This document shows, one piece after another, positions 16,875 through 26,766 of a DNA stretch of 64,000 nt (within the stretch, counting starts at the first letter, position 1; each line of letters begins with the position of its first letter). A model generated the notes under the pieces. The model was not told the DNA's origin. It ran no database searches and saw only the letters and a list, made by a program, of their open reading frames with translations. A program made the translations under genes and the position numbers. Source of the stretch: Mycobacterium colombiense (GTDB taxonomy: Bacteria > Actinomycetota > Actinomycetes > Mycobacteriales > Mycobacteriaceae); NCBI RefSeq assembly GCF_001665835.1, contig NZ_LZSX01000039.1, forward strand, positions 124,001-188,000, given 5' to 3'.

Positions 16875-18071
16875 CTAACCCAGGGACGCCAGCGCGCGCA
16901 CCAACTGGTCGACTTCGGCCGTAGTCGAGTAGTGCGCCAGCCCGACGGTGACCGCGCCGCCGACATCGTTGACGCCCAATACATCGAGCGCGCGGGAACT
17001 TTCGTTGGTGACAGCCAGAATCCCGTTGTCCGCCAACCGCTGCACGACCCGCTCGGCGGGCACGCCGTTCAGGGCGAAACTGACCACCGGGATCCGCACC
17101 TCCGGGCGGCCGATCACCATCACCAACGGCAGCGAGCGCAGCGAAACCATCAGGTAGTCATAGATCCGGTTCAGATACGACGTGGCGGATTGCATCGAGA
17201 CGGCCAGCCGTTCGCGCCGGGTGCCGCGGGCGGATTCGTCGAGCGACGCCAGGTACTCGACGCTGGCCACCACCCCGGCCAGCAGACCGAACTGGTGCGC
17301 GCCGATCTCGAGGCGCGCCGGCCCGACGGCCTTGGGGTCCGGTGAGATGGAACTGAACGAGTTGAGCAGCGACGGGTCGCGCAACACGATCGCCCCGATC
17401 GGGGGGCCGCCCCAGGCCGCGGCGTTCACCGCCACAACGTCGGCGTCGGTTTCCTTCACGTCGAGCAGCCGGTAGGGCGCCGCGGCGGAATGGTCGACGA
17501 CCACCAGGCCGCCGACGTCGTGCACCAGCTTGGTCATCGCCCGCAGGTCGGTGACCGTGCCCAGCGTCCCGGAGGCCGAGGCGACGGCGACCAGCCTGGT
17601 CGACTTCCCGATCAGGCCCTCCCACTGCCACGTCGGGAGCTCTCCGGTCTCGATGTCGATCTCGGCCCATTTGACCTTGGCGCCGTACCGGTGCGCGGCG
17701 CGCAGCCACGGTGCGATGTTGGCCTCGTCGTCCAGGCGGCTGACGACGACCTCGTAGCCCAGGCCGGCCCGCGACGACGACGCCTCGGCCAGCGCCGACA
17801 GCAAGATCGCCCGGTCGGCGCCCAGCACCACACCCGCGGGTTCGACGTTGAACAGATCGGCCACCGCCGCCCGCGCCGCCTCCAGAACGGCGGCGCTGCG
17901 CTGCGCGGACGGGTGTGCGCCCACGGTGGTGGGACCGGACCTGCGGAAGGCCGTCGACACCGTGGTCGCGACGGAATCGGGGACCAGCATCCCGCTCGGA
18001 GCGTCGAAGTGTACCCAACCGTCACCCAGCGACGGATGCAGTCCGCGCACCCGGGCGACGTCATATGCCAT
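16875..18071 (-). CDS. cysteine-desulfurase-like aminotransferase-fold protein lacking the usual PLP lysine
   Basis: A 398-residue class V aminotransferase-fold protein of the cysteine-desulfurase-like group, length as in M. tuberculosis Rv3778c. The N-terminus [23 protein letters not shown] and the cofactor-side [43 protein letters not shown] are present. In the last segment the position normally occupied by the PLP-anchoring Lys (S-x-H-K or S-x-Y-K) reads N-A-A-A-W, so the Schiff-base lysine appears absent. It may bind PLP non-covalently or have a non-catalytic role. ATG 18071 is chosen; the frame extends upstream to 18422 over non-conserved sequence. Divergent from the next gene. Confidence 0.87.
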   Translation of the reverse strand: MAYDVARVRGLHPSLGDGWVHFDAPSGMLVPDSVATTVSTAFRRSGPTTVGAHPSAQRSAAVLEAARAAVADLFNVEPAGVVLGADRAILLSALAEASSSRAGLGYEVVVSRLDDEANIAPWLRAAHRYGAKVKWAEIDIETGELPTWQWEGLIGKSTRLVAVASASGTLGTVTDLRAMTKLVHDVGGLVVVDHSAAAPYRLLDVKETDADVVAVNAAAWGGPPIGAIVLRDPSLLNSFSSISPDPKAVGPARLEIGAHQFGLLAGVVASVEYLASLDESARGTRRERLAVSMQSATSYLNRIYDYLMVSLRSLPLVMVIGRPEVRIPVVSFALNGVPAERVVQRLADNGILAVTNESSRALDVLGVNDVGGAVTVGLAHYSTTAEVDQLVRALASLG

Positions 18072-18188
18072 GTGGGCCACCTTAGAGCTTCCGCTTTTTG
18101 CGAAACTGTGACGGTAGCGGGTACCACACACGTTCCGGCCAGTTGGTGGCTTTCCGAGCCAGGGCACCCGGCCAGCCATACTAGTCGA

Positions 18189-20165
18189 GTGGGGCTCTGG
18201 TTCGGAACGCTCATTGCATTGTTTTTGCTGATAGCGCCCGGGGCGATCATCGCACGCATCAGTCAGTTGTCTTGGCCGGTGGCTGTCGCGGTCGGCCCGG
18301 CGCTGACCTACGGCGTGGTCGCGCTGGCCATTATTCCGTTTGGTGCCATTGGAATTCCGTGGAACGGCTGGACTGCGCTGGCGGCGCTGGCCGTGGTGTG
18401 CGTGCTGATGATCGGGCTCCAACTACTGCTCGCCCGCTACCGCGACCGCGATGCCGAAGCCCTCGAAGTGAGCCGCTGGCCGGCCCTCACGGTGGCGGGG
18501 GGCGTGCTGCTGGGCGCCCTGCTCATCATGTGGGCGGCCTACCGCGGCATCCCCCATTGGGAGTCCATCCCCAGCACCTGGGACGCGGTCTGGCACGCCA
18601 ACGAGGTGCGGTTCATCCTGGACACCGGCCAGGCGTCGTCCACCCACATGGGCGAGCTGCGCAACGTCGAGACGCACCAGGCGCTCTACTACCCGTCGGT
18701 GTTCCACGCCCTGATCGCGGTGTTCTGCCAGTTGACCGGGGCGGCGCCCACCACCGGCTACACGCTGAGTTCGGTCGCGGCGTCGGTGTGGCTGTTTCCC
18801 GCCAGCGCGGCGATGCTGACCTGGCATCTGGCCCGGCCGCGCACCACCGAATGGCGCAGTGCGGGGGTGGCGGCCACCGCGGCGGCGTTGTCGGCGTCGT
18901 TCACCTCGCTGCCCTACGTCGAGTTCGGCGTCGCGGCGATGCCCAACCTGGCGGCCTACGGGGTAGCGGTGCCGACGTTCGTCCTGATCGTGTCCACATT
19001 GCGGCACCGCGACCGGGTCCCGCTGGCCGTGCTGGCGCTGGTGGGCCTGCTGTCGGTGCACCTCACCGGCGGGTTCGTCGCGATCTTGTTCCTGTTGGGC
19101 TGGTGGCTGCTGGACGCGGTCTGGCATCCGGTGCGGGGCCGGCTCGCCGACGCGCTGACGCTGCTCTGCGTGGCGGTGCCGACCGTGCTGATCCTGGCGC
19201 CGCAGTTCCTGGGGGTGCTCAGGCAGGCCGACATCATCGCCGGGCACTCCTTCCCCAGCTTCAAGGGCGCCAGGCAGGGCCTCATCGACGCCGTGCTGCA
19301 GCACACCCGCCACCTCAACGACTTTCCGACGCAGTACAAGCTGCTCGCGCTGGCGGCGATCGGAATGGCGATCCTGCTGTACAAAAAGGTCTGGTGGCCG
19401 ACGGCGGTGTGGCTGCTGCTGATCGTGGCCATCGTCTACTCGGGGGCGCCGGCACGGTTTCGCGGGCCGATCGGCAACACGATCGGGGAGTTCAGCCAGT
19501 TCTTCTACAACGACCCCCGCAGGCTCTCCGGTGTGGTGGCGATGCTACTGGCGCCCATGGCGGGCATCGGGTTGTTCGCGCTGGTCGTGCTGGTGATGGC
19601 CGCCGCCAAACGGCTGGCCGGGCGATTCCGGCAGTTGCCCGGCCCCGTGTGGATCGCGGCCACGGCGGTGGTGCTGGCGGCGGCCTGCGTCTACACCGCC
19701 CGGCACTACTTCCTGCCGCACAAGGTGCTGCTCGGCGACAAATACGACTCGGTGATGATCGACCAGCGCGACCTGATGGCCATGGCCTACCTGGCCAAAC
19801 TGCCCGGCGCGCACAACACCCTGATCGGCGACTCCAACGTCGACGGCACCGCGTGGATGTATGCCGTCGCCGACCTGCATCCGCTGTGGACGCACTACGA
19901 CTTCCCGCAGCAAACCGGCCCGGGCTACTACCGATACATCTTCTGGACCTCGGCCCGCAAAGGCGATTCCGATCCGCGGGTCCTCGAGGCGATTAAAGCG
20001 CTCAATATCCGGTACATCTACACCAGCACGCCGACTGTCCGGGGGTTCGCAATACCCGAAGGACTAGTGTCACTGGATAAGTCGAAGTCGTGGGCGTTGA
20101 TCTACGACAACGGCGGTGCCCGAATTTATGAATGGCGCGGAAACGGCACGACGCCACACTCATAG
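18189..20165 (+). CDS. Rv3779-like multispanning membrane protein (GT-C-like)
   Basis: A 658-residue membrane protein with about a dozen hydrophobic helices. The start is taken at GTG 18189 ([21 protein letters not shown]); the open frame continues upstream into unrelated sequence antisense to the neighbouring gene. A first periplasmic loop contains [25 protein letters not shown] with acidic/aromatic residues reminiscent of GT-C glycosyltransferases, and the C-terminus is a soluble extracytoplasmic tail. M. tuberculosis Rv3779 has been reported to affect polyprenyl-phosphomannose and mannosylated lipids. It lies 21 nt upstream of bpa. The exact donor and acceptor are uncertain. Confidence 0.87.
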   Translation: MGLWFGTLIALFLLIAPGAIIARISQLSWPVAVAVGPALTYGVVALAIIPFGAIGIPWNGWTALAALAVVCVLMIGLQLLLARYRDRDAEALEVSRWPALTVAGGVLLGALLIMWAAYRGIPHWESIPSTWDAVWHANEVRFILDTGQASSTHMGELRNVETHQALYYPSVFHALIAVFCQLTGAAPTTGYTLSSVAASVWLFPASAAMLTWHLARPRTTEWRSAGVAATAAALSASFTSLPYVEFGVAAMPNLAAYGVAVPTFVLIVSTLRHRDRVPLAVLALVGLLSVHLTGGFVAILFLLGWWLLDAVWHPVRGRLADALTLLCVAVPTVLILAPQFLGVLRQADIIAGHSFPSFKGARQGLIDAVLQHTRHLNDFPTQYKLLALAAIGMAILLYKKVWWPTAVWLLLIVAIVYSGAPARFRGPIGNTIGEFSQFFYNDPRRLSGVVAMLLAPMAGIGLFALVVLVMAAAKRLAGRFRQLPGPVWIAATAVVLAAACVYTARHYFLPHKVLLGDKYDSVMIDQRDLMAMAYLAKLPGAHNTLIGDSNVDGTAWMYAVADLHPLWTHYDFPQQTGPGYYRYIFWTSARKGDSDPRVLEAIKALNIRYIYTSTPTVRGFAIPEGLVSLDKSKSWALIYDNGGARIYEWRGNGTTPHS

Positions 20166-20186
20166 TCCACAGAGGATGGTGAAGCA

Positions 20187-20693
20187 TTGAGTACCCGCAA
20201 CGATGACGACGACGTCGAAATCATCGGCGGCGTCGACCCGCGCGTGATGGCAGTGGCCGACGACGAGGACGAGCGGTCCCTGACCGACCTTGTCGAGCAG
20301 CCGGCGAAGGTGATGCGCATCGGGACCATGATCAAGCAGCTGCTCGAGGAGGTGCGCGCCGCACCGCTGGACGAGGCCAGCCGCAACCGGCTGCGCGAGA
20401 TCCACGCGACCAGCATCCGGGAACTGGAAGAGGGCCTGGCACCCGAACTGCGTGAGGAGCTCGACCGCCTCACCCTGCCCTTCAACGAAGACGCCGCGCC
20501 GTCCGACGCCGAATTGCGCATCGCCCAAGCGCAGTTGGTCGGGTGGCTGGAAGGACTGTTCCACGGCATCCAGACCGCGCTGTTCGCCCAGCAGATGGCC
20601 GCTCGCGCGCAGCTGGAAAACATGCGCCAGAGCGCCCTCCCCCCGGGCATGGGTAAGCCGGGCGGCGCGCCCGGACACGGTCAGTACCTGTGA
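20187..20693 (+). CDS. bpa: bacterial proteasome activator Bpa/PafE
   Basis: A 168-residue ATP-independent proteasome activator. The central four-helix bundle (VMRIGTMIKQLLEEVRAAPLDEASRNRLREIH, ELREELDRLTLPFNEDAAPSDAELRIAQAQLVGWLEGLFHGIQTALFAQQMAARAQLE) is characteristic, and the C-terminal G-Q-Y-L is the HbYX-type motif that opens the 20S gate. It matches Rv3780, which forms dodecameric rings. The only usable start is TTG 20187, preceded by GAGGATGG; no upstream in-frame ATG/GTG exists before a stop. It lies 17 nt before the galactan ABC exporter gene, suggesting co-transcription with cell-wall genes. Confidence 0.95.
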   Translation: MSTRNDDDDVEIIGGVDPRVMAVADDEDERSLTDLVEQPAKVMRIGTMIKQLLEEVRAAPLDEASRNRLREIHATSIRELEEGLAPELREELDRLTLPFNEDAAPSDAELRIAQAQLVGWLEGLFHGIQTALFAQQMAARAQLENMRQSALPPGMGKPGGAPGHGQYL

Positions 20694-20710
20694 GCGAACT
20701 CAAGTAGCTG

Positions 20711-21553
20711 ATGGTGTCTGGTCCTCACATCGAGACGCACAACGCGTGGGTGGAGTTTCCCATCTTCGACGCCAAGTCGCGCTCGTTGAAGAAGGCCTTC
20801 TTGGGCAAGGCCGGCGGCACGATCGGCCGCAACAGCTCCAACGTGGTGGTGGTCGAAGCGTTGCGCGACATCACCATGTCCCTCGAGCTGGGCGACCGGG
20901 TCGGACTGGTCGGCCACAACGGGGCGGGCAAATCGACTCTGCTGCGCCTACTTTCGGGCATCTACGAACCCACCCGGGGCTGGGCGACGGTCACCGGCCG
21001 GGTGGCGCCGGTCTTCGATCTCGGCGTCGGCATGGACCCCGAGATCTCCGGCTACGAGAACATCATCATTCGCGGCCTGTTCCTGGGCCAGACGCGAAAG
21101 CAGATGCTGTCCAAGGTCGATGAGATCGCCGAATTCACCGAGCTGGGCGACTACCTGTCGATGCCGCTGCGCACCTATTCCACCGGCATGCGGGTGCGGC
21201 TGGCGATGGGTGTGGTCACCAGCATCGATCCCGAGATCCTGCTGCTCGACGAGGGCATCGGCGCAGTGGACGCCGACTTCCTGAAGAAGGCGCAGTCGCG
21301 GTTGCAGAGTCTGGTGGAACGCTCCGGAATCCTGGTGTTCGCCAGCCATTCCAACGAATTCCTGGCCCGGTTGTGCAAGACGGCGATGTGGATCGACCAC
21401 GGCGTCATCCGCATGTCCGGCGGGATCGAAGACGTGGTGCGCGCGTACGAAGGGGAGGACGCGGCCCGGACCGTCCGCGAGGTGCTGGAAGAGGACCAGC
21501 ACGCGAGGCGGGTCGAGACACCCCTGGCCCAAAGAGCATCCGTGGATGAGTGA
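20711..21553 (+). CDS. rfbE: Wzt-type ATPase of the galactan ABC exporter (RfbE)
   Basis: A 280-residue ABC ATPase of the polysaccharide-export Wzt family, partner of the permease encoded at 22475. Walker A is G-H-N-G-A-G-K-S-T, the signature is Y-S-T-G-M-R-V-R-L-A, and Walker B is E-I-L-L-L-D-E-G. The N-terminal VEFPIFDAKSRSLKKAFLGKAGG is distinctive of this mycobacterial member (Rv3781). With Wzm it exports decaprenyl-linked galactan across the membrane. It overlaps glfT1 by 8 nt. GTG 20714 is an alternative start one codon in. Confidence 0.94.
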   Translation: MVSGPHIETHNAWVEFPIFDAKSRSLKKAFLGKAGGTIGRNSSNVVVVEALRDITMSLELGDRVGLVGHNGAGKSTLLRLLSGIYEPTRGWATVTGRVAPVFDLGVGMDPEISGYENIIIRGLFLGQTRKQMLSKVDEIAEFTELGDYLSMPLRTYSTGMRVRLAMGVVTSIDPEILLLDEGIGAVDADFLKKAQSRLQSLVERSGILVFASHSNEFLARLCKTAMWIDHGVIRMSGGIEDVVRAYEGEDAARTVREVLEEDQHARRVETPLAQRASVDE

Positions 21554-22478
21554 GACCGTCTTCGCCGTCGTCGTCACCCACCGGCGCCCCGACGAGCTGG
21601 CCAAGTCGCTGGATGTGCTGAGCACGCAGACCCGGCTGCCCGATCACCTCATCGTGGTGGACAACGATTTTTCCGGCGAAGGACCGGGCTCCGGCCGGAT
21701 CCGCGATCTGGTTGCCGGCCAACCGATCCCGACCACCTACCTGGGATCGCACCGAAACCTCGGCGGCGCGGGAGGTTTCGCGCTGGGCATGCTGCACGCG
21801 TTGGCTCAGGGCGCCGATTGGGTTTGGCTGGCCGACGACGACGGGCGCCCGCAGGACTCGAACGTGCTGGCCACCCTGCTGACCTGCGCCGCGAAGCACG
21901 GCCTGGCCGAGGTGTCACCGATGGTCTGCAATATGGACGACCCGCAGCGGCTGGCGTTCCCGCTGCGGCGGGGCCTGGTATGGCGCAGGCGCGCAAGCGA
22001 ATTGCGCACCGAGGCGGGCCAAGACCTGCTGCCCGGGATCGCCTCGCTGTTCAACGGCGCCCTGTTCCGGGCCGCCACCCTGGACGCGGTCGGCGTCCCG
22101 GATCTGCGGCTGTTCATCCGCGGCGACGAGGTGGAGATGCACCGCCGGCTGGTGCGCTCCGGCCTGCCGTTCGGGACGTGCCTGGACACGATCTACTTGC
22201 ACCCCTGCGGATCCGATGAATTCCGGCCGATTCTGGGTGGCCGCATGCACACCCAATACCCCGACAACGACACCAAGCGGTTCTACACCTACCGCAACCG
22301 CGGCTACCTGCTGTCGCAGCCCGGCCTGCGCAAGCTGCTGGTGCAGGAATGGGTGCGGTTCGGTTGGTTCTTCCTGGTGACCCGGCGCGACCCGCGCGGT
22401 CTGCTGGAATGGATCCGGTTGCGGCGCTTGGGACGTCGTGAACAGTTCGGCAAGCACGATGCGGGAGGATCCCGATGA
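21546..22478 (+). CDS. glfT1: galactofuranosyltransferase GlfT1
   Basis: A 310-residue GT2 glycosyltransferase. It initiates galactan assembly by adding the first galactofuranosyl residues from UDP-Galf to decaprenyl-PP-GlcNAc-Rha. The nucleotide-sugar metal motif is L-A-D-D-D-G-R-P; the catalytic region contains R-G-D-E-V-E-M-H-R-R. It matches M. tuberculosis Rv3782. The start ATG lies inside the end of the Wzt gene, and its stop overlaps Wzm by 4 nt, so exporter and initiating transferase are translationally coupled. Confidence 0.94.
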   Translation: MSETVFAVVVTHRRPDELAKSLDVLSTQTRLPDHLIVVDNDFSGEGPGSGRIRDLVAGQPIPTTYLGSHRNLGGAGGFALGMLHALAQGADWVWLADDDGRPQDSNVLATLLTCAAKHGLAEVSPMVCNMDDPQRLAFPLRRGLVWRRRASELRTEAGQDLLPGIASLFNGALFRAATLDAVGVPDLRLFIRGDEVEMHRRLVRSGLPFGTCLDTIYLHPCGSDEFRPILGGRMHTQYPDNDTKRFYTYRNRGYLLSQPGLRKLLVQEWVRFGWFFLVTRRDPRGLLEWIRLRRLGRREQFGKHDAGGSR

Positions 22479-23305
22479 CGTTCCTCGATGCTGCAGCACA
22501 GTCGCGGACCTTCACCCGCGCCCGAAGCGATCTCGTCGACGGCTTCCGTCGCCGCGAGCTCTGGCTGCACCTGGGCTGGCAGGACATCAAGCAGCGCTAC
22601 CGTCGCTCGGTGCTGGGGCCGTTCTGGATCACCATCGCGACCGGAACCACGGCCGTCGCGATGGGCGGCTTGTACTCCAAGCTGTTTCATCTCGAGCTGT
22701 CGCTGCATCTGCCGTATGTGACGCTGGGGCTGATCATCTGGAACCTGATCAACGCCGCCATCCTGGAGGGCGCCGACGTCTTCGTCGCCAACGAGGGACT
22801 GATCAAGCAGTTGCCGACGCCGCTGAGCGTGCACGTCTACCGGCTGGTGTGGCGGCAGATGATCCTGTTCGCGCACAACATCGTCATCTACGTCGTCATC
22901 GCGATGATCTTCCCCAAACCATGGTCGTGGGCCGATCTTTCAGTGATCCCGGCGCTGGCGCTGATCGTGCTCAACTGCATCTGGGTGTCACTGTGTTTCG
23001 GCATCCTGGCGACCCGCTATCGCGACATCGGCCCGTTGCTGTTTTCGATCGTGCAGTTGCTGTTCTTCATGACGCCGATCATCTGGAACGACGACACCCT
23101 GCGGCAGCAGGGGGCCGGACGGTGGTCGAAGATCGTCGAACTCAACCCGCTGCTGCACTATCTGGATATCGTTCGCGCCCCGCTGCTCGGGTCGCATCAG
23201 GAACTGCGGCACTGGGCCGTGGTGCTGGTGCTGACGACCGTCGGCTGGATCCTGGCCGCGTTTGCGATGCGCCAATACCGCGCCCGCGTGCCCTACTGGG
23301 TGTAG
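22475..23305 (+). CDS. rfbD: Wzm-type permease of the galactan ABC exporter (RfbD)
   Basis: A 276-residue ABC-2 type permease with about six membrane helices. The N-terminal cytoplasmic stretch RRELWLHLGWQDIKQRYRRSVLGPFWI and the internal MTPIIWN and LNPLLHYLDIVRAPLLG segments are conserved in polysaccharide exporters. It pairs with the ATPase at 20711 to move lipid-linked galactan (Rv3783). ATG 22475 overlaps the glfT1 stop. The operon appears to end here: 102 nt of non-coding sequence follow. Confidence 0.94.
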   Translation: MTFLDAAAQSRTFTRARSDLVDGFRRRELWLHLGWQDIKQRYRRSVLGPFWITIATGTTAVAMGGLYSKLFHLELSLHLPYVTLGLIIWNLINAAILEGADVFVANEGLIKQLPTPLSVHVYRLVWRQMILFAHNIVIYVVIAMIFPKPWSWADLSVIPALALIVLNCIWVSLCFGILATRYRDIGPLLFSIVQLLFFMTPIIWNDDTLRQQGAGRWSKIVELNPLLHYLDIVRAPLLGSHQELRHWAVVLVLTTVGWILAAFAMRQYRARVPYWV

Positions 23306-23407
23306 CCCGGCGGGCGGTTGCTCGGGGCCCCGCGCCGGCTTGGTTGCCGGGGACGCGCTTTGGGTGGACAGTCGTGCTCAGACCTCGAATGCGACGGAGG
23401 GCGCCCG

Positions 23408-24286
23408 ATGGACATTGTGCCGGTGGGCCCTGGCTTTGCCGCGGAATTGCGCGGCGTGACCATCCACGAGGTTGCGGCGGCCGACGCCGTGTACGCGGCG
23501 GTGCGCGCGGCCTTCGAGGAGCATTCTGTTCTGGTCTTTCGTGGCCAGGACATCACCGACGAAGCACAACTTGCCTTCACGCGCCGGTTCGGCCCGCTCG
23601 AGGTCACCAAGGCGGGGTCGGTGGGCGCCGGCAGCAACCTCGTGGTCCTCAAGACCCTAAACGAGGAGGGCAAAGTGGTGCCCGAGGATCACCGGCTCGC
23701 CCTGGAGAACAAGGCGAACCAACTGTGGCACACCGACAGTTCGTTCAAGCGGGTGCCGGCGCTCGCTTCGGTGCTGTCGTCGCGCATCGTTCCGGCACGG
23801 GGAGGCGAGACCGAGTACGTCTCGACGCGGCTTGCGTTCGAGCGTCTCGATCCGGCGCTGCAGCGGCAGTTGGAGAATTCCTTCGCCTGGCACGAATACG
23901 CCTTTTCGCGCGCCAAGGTCGCGCCCGACCTGGTCGGCCCGGTTGAGCGCGCGGCGCTGCCGCCGCAATGTTGGCGTCTCGTTTGGAAGAACCCGGTCAA
24001 TGGCCGCAAGGCGTTGTACATGGCCTCGCACACCTTCGCGATCGAGGGCATGGAGCGGACCGCGGCGCAAGAGTTGCTTGCCGAGCTGACCCAGGCGGCG
24101 ACCGTCCCCGGCGCGAGCTATCTGCACGCGTGGCGCGAGGGCGACGTGGTGATGTGGGACAACCGGGCGATCATGCACCGCGGCCGGCCGTGGCCGGCGC
24201 GGGAGCCGCGCCACATGGTGCGGAGCACGATTGCCGCGACGGCCGGGGACGGGCTCGACGCGATGCATGCGCCGACGCGCCAGTGA
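23408..24286 (+). CDS. TauD/TfdA-like 2-oxoglutarate-dependent dioxygenase
   Basis: A 292-residue Fe(II)/2-oxoglutarate oxygenase. The iron ligands are H-T-D in W-H-T-D-S-S-F and the distal His in W-D-N-R-A-I-M-H-R-G; the 2-oxoglutarate Arg is in R-H-M-V-R-S-T. ATG 23408 has GGAGG at 23396-23400. Relatives act on taurine, 2,4-D or other sulfonates/aryloxyacids; the substrate is unknown here. It stands alone between the galactan-exporter operon and the Gre-like gene, where M. tuberculosis carries Rv3784-Rv3787c instead, and is not an obvious envelope gene. Confidence 0.9.
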   Translation: MDIVPVGPGFAAELRGVTIHEVAAADAVYAAVRAAFEEHSVLVFRGQDITDEAQLAFTRRFGPLEVTKAGSVGAGSNLVVLKTLNEEGKVVPEDHRLALENKANQLWHTDSSFKRVPALASVLSSRIVPARGGETEYVSTRLAFERLDPALQRQLENSFAWHEYAFSRAKVAPDLVGPVERAALPPQCWRLVWKNPVNGRKALYMASHTFAIEGMERTAAQELLAELTQAATVPGASYLHAWREGDVVMWDNRAIMHRGRPWPAREPRHMVRSTIAATAGDGLDAMHAPTRQ

Positions 24287-24384
24287 CGTGCGACTCCGAC
24301 GGCCACGCAGAACGGTGGCGGGGCGCCTCGTCGTGGTGTCACACTGGAACGCCATCTGAGCAACTGGGCGAAAGGTCCACCGAC

Positions 24385-24864
24385 GTGAGCAAAAAGGCCC
24401 CATCAGCAGCGGACGCCGCGCGGAACAATCTCGAAGCGGAGCTGGACCGGCTACGGCAACGGCGTGAGCGGCTCGAGGCCGAGGTCAAGAACGACCGCGG
24501 GATGGTGGGCGATCACGGGGATGCGGCCGAGGCGATCCAGCGCGCCGAGGAACTGGTGGTGCTCACCGACCGGATCAGCGAGCTGGACCGTCGCCTGCGG
24601 ACCGGTCCGTCGGCAACCGACGCGTCCGAGACGCTGCCCGGCGGCACCGAGGTGACGCTGCGGTTCGCCGACGGTGAAGTGGTCACGATGCACGTGATCT
24701 CCATCGTCGAGGAGACACCCGTGGGCCGGGAGGCCGAGACGTTGACCGCGCGCAGCCCCCTGGCTCAGGCGCTGGCCGGGCGCAAACCCGGCGACACGGT
24801 GACCTACTCGACGCCGCAGGGCGAGAACCAGGTCGAGCTGATCTCGGTCAAGCTGCCCCGTTAA
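24385..24864 (+). CDS. GreA/GreB-like RNA-polymerase secondary-channel factor (Rv3788-like)
   Basis: A 159-residue protein with an N-terminal coiled coil (residues 13-73, [17 protein letters not shown] then [15 protein letters not shown]) and a C-terminal GreA-like FKBP-fold domain ([34 protein letters not shown]). The coiled-coil tip reads V-G-D-H-G-D-A-A-E, keeping acidic residues at the Gre active-site position. M. tuberculosis Rv3788 has been described as a Gre-fold protein that inhibits transcription rather than cleaving transcripts. GTG 24385 is chosen; the frame extends upstream but overlaps the dioxygenase. Direction of effect here is inference. Confidence 0.88.
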   Translation: MSKKAPSAADAARNNLEAELDRLRQRRERLEAEVKNDRGMVGDHGDAAEAIQRAEELVVLTDRISELDRRLRTGPSATDASETLPGGTEVTLRFADGEVVTMHVISIVEETPVGREAETLTARSPLAQALAGRKPGDTVTYSTPQGENQVELISVKLPR

Positions 24865-24907
24865 CGCTGGCCGGGGAGCACCCACCGGCCCCGTTAGACT
24901 CCCCTCG

Positions 24908-25342
24908 ATGGTTGCCCCGCTGCCCGATTCCGCGTCCGAAGACGTGCGCCCGCACTTGAGCCTGACGACGCAGGTCACCCGATTCGTCGTCACCGGCGGC
25001 CTGGCGGGGATCGTGGACTTCGGGCTCTACCTGCTGCTGTGGAAGGTCGTGGGCGTCCAGGTTGACCTGTCCAAGGCCACCAGCTTCATCGTCGGCACCA
25101 TCACGGCCTACCTGATCAACCGCCGCTGGACCTTCCAGGCGTCTCCCAGCACCGCCCGGTTCGTCGCGGTCATGGTCCTCTACGCCATCACGTTCGCCGT
25201 GCAGGTCGGGCTCAACCACGTGTGCCTGGCGCTTCTCCACTACCGCGGCTGGGCGCCGCTCGTCGCGTTCGTGATCGCGCAGGGCACCGCGACGGTGATC
25301 AACTTCGTCGTGCAGCGGGCCGTAATCTTCCGCATCCGCTGA
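24908..25342 (+). CDS. GtrA-family membrane protein (Rv3789-like)
   Basis: A 144-residue protein with four predicted membrane helices, starting at [20 protein letters not shown], and the conserved R-R-W-T-F between helices two and three. GtrA proteins are thought to flip or help handle polyprenyl-phospho-sugars. Rv3789 has been proposed either to move decaprenyl-phospho-arabinose across the membrane or to recruit AftA. The location 32 nt before dprE1 fits that pathway. Its N-terminus is longer than the M. tuberculosis protein by about 20 polar residues. Confidence 0.91.
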   Translation: MVAPLPDSASEDVRPHLSLTTQVTRFVVTGGLAGIVDFGLYLLLWKVVGVQVDLSKATSFIVGTITAYLINRRWTFQASPSTARFVAVMVLYAITFAVQVGLNHVCLALLHYRGWAPLVAFVIAQGTATVINFVVQRAVIFRIR

Positions 25343-25374
25343 GCCGCCCTCGGCAAGCGGTACCCTCTTTGACG

Positions 25375-26766
25375 ATGTCGAGCACCGATCCCCTGACCAA
25401 GCCCACCCAGCTGATGGGCTTCGGGCGCACCGCACCGTCGGTGGCCCAGGTGCTCTCTACCCGCGATCCCGAGGTGATCGCAAAGGCGGTGGCCCGGGTG
25501 GCCGAGTCGGGCGATCCGAAGGGCCGGGGCGTGATCGCCCGTGGTCTGGGCCGGTCCTACGGCGACAACGCCCAAAACGGTGGCGGCCTGGTGATCGACA
25601 TGACCGGGCTCAACCGCATCCACTCGATCAGCGCCGACACCCGGTTGGTCGACGTCGACGCCGGCGTCAGCCTGGACCAGTTGATGAAGGCGGCGCTGCC
25701 GTTCGGGCTGTGGGTGCCGGTGCTGCCGGGCACACGCCAGGTCACCGTCGGCGGCGCGATCGCCTGCGACATCCACGGCAAGAACCACCACAGCGCGGGC
25801 AGCTTCGGTAACCACGTCCGGTCGATGGACCTGCTCATGGCCGACGGCACCGTCCGCACCATCACCCCCGAAGGGGACGATGCCGAACTGTTCTGGGCGA
25901 CCGTCGGCGGCAACGGCCTGACCGGGATCGTGCTGCGGGCCACCATCGCCATGACGCCGACGGAGACGGCGTACTTTATCGCCGACGGTGTTGCCACCCA
26001 CGACCTCGATGAAACGGTCGCCGTTCACCTCGACGGCAGCGAGGCCAACTACACCTACTCCAGCGCGTGGTTCGACCTGATCAGCCCGCCACCGAAGCTG
26101 GGCCGGGCCTCGGTCAGCCGGGGCAGCCTGGCGAAGCTCGATCAGCTGCCCAAGAAGCTGGCCAAGAACCCGCTGAAATTCGATGCGCCGCAGCTGTTGA
26201 CGGTGCCGGACGTGTTCCCGATCAGTGCGATGAACAAACTGTCGTTCATGGCGATCGGCGAGGTGTACTACCGGCTGGGCGGGACCTACAGCGGCAAGAT
26301 TCAGAATCTGTCGCAGTTCTATCACATGCTCGACCTGGTCAGTGGCTGGAATAACGCTTACGGCCCAAGGGGTTTCGCGCAACACCAGTTCCTGGTTCCG
26401 CCGGACGCGATGCACGAGTTCAAGGCCATCATCCGCTGGATCCAGACCACCGGCCATTACTCGGCGCTGAACGTCTTCAAGCTTTTCGGGCCGGGCAACC
26501 GCGGGCCGCTGAGTTTCCCGATGGCGGGCTGGAATGTCGCCATGGACTTCCCCAACAAGCCGGGGATCAACGAGTTCCTCAACGAACTCGACAGGCGCGT
26601 GCTGGAATTCGGCGGAAGGGTCTACACCGCCAAGGATTCTCGCGTGAGCGCCGAAACCTTCCACGCCATGTACCCGCGCATCGACGAATGGATCGCCGTG
26701 CGACGCAAGGTAGATCCGACAGGGGTGTTTGCCTCCGACATGGCCCGACGTTTGGAGCTGCTCTAA
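25375..26766 (+). CDS. dprE1: decaprenylphosphoryl-beta-D-ribose 2'-oxidase DprE1
   Basis: A 463-residue FAD enzyme of the VAO family that oxidises decaprenyl-phospho-ribose to the 2'-keto intermediate, the first step of epimerisation to decaprenyl-phospho-arabinose. The FAD motif is R-G-L-G-R-S-Y-G-D, the second cofactor loop is [17 protein letters not shown]; both match M. tuberculosis Rv3790. The position of the benzothiazinone-reactive Cys387 is Ala389 here (GWNVAMDFP, codon at 26539-26541). ATG 25375 is chosen; the frame runs on to 25222 within the GtrA gene. Ends directly before dprE2 with no gap. Confidence 0.96.
   Translation: MSSTDPLTKPTQLMGFGRTAPSVAQVLSTRDPEVIAKAVARVAESGDPKGRGVIARGLGRSYGDNAQNGGGLVIDMTGLNRIHSISADTRLVDVDAGVSLDQLMKAALPFGLWVPVLPGTRQVTVGGAIACDIHGKNHHSAGSFGNHVRSMDLLMADGTVRTITPEGDDAELFWATVGGNGLTGIVLRATIAMTPTETAYFIADGVATHDLDETVAVHLDGSEANYTYSSAWFDLISPPPKLGRASVSRGSLAKLDQLPKKLAKNPLKFDAPQLLTVPDVFPISAMNKLSFMAIGEVYYRLGGTYSGKIQNLSQFYHMLDLVSGWNNAYGPRGFAQHQFLVPPDAMHEFKAIIRWIQTTGHYSALNVFKLFGPGNRGPLSFPMAGWNVAMDFPNKPGINEFLNELDRRVLEFGGRVYTAKDSRVSAETFHAMYPRIDEWIAVRRKVDPTGVFASDMARRLELL

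Noticed and set aside
17490..18188. Upstream continuation of the Rv3779-like frame, adding over 200 residues
   Set aside because: It is antisense to the conserved cysteine-desulfurase-like gene, has low-complexity Gln/Arg/Asp-rich composition, and the membrane protein has a natural start at 18189.
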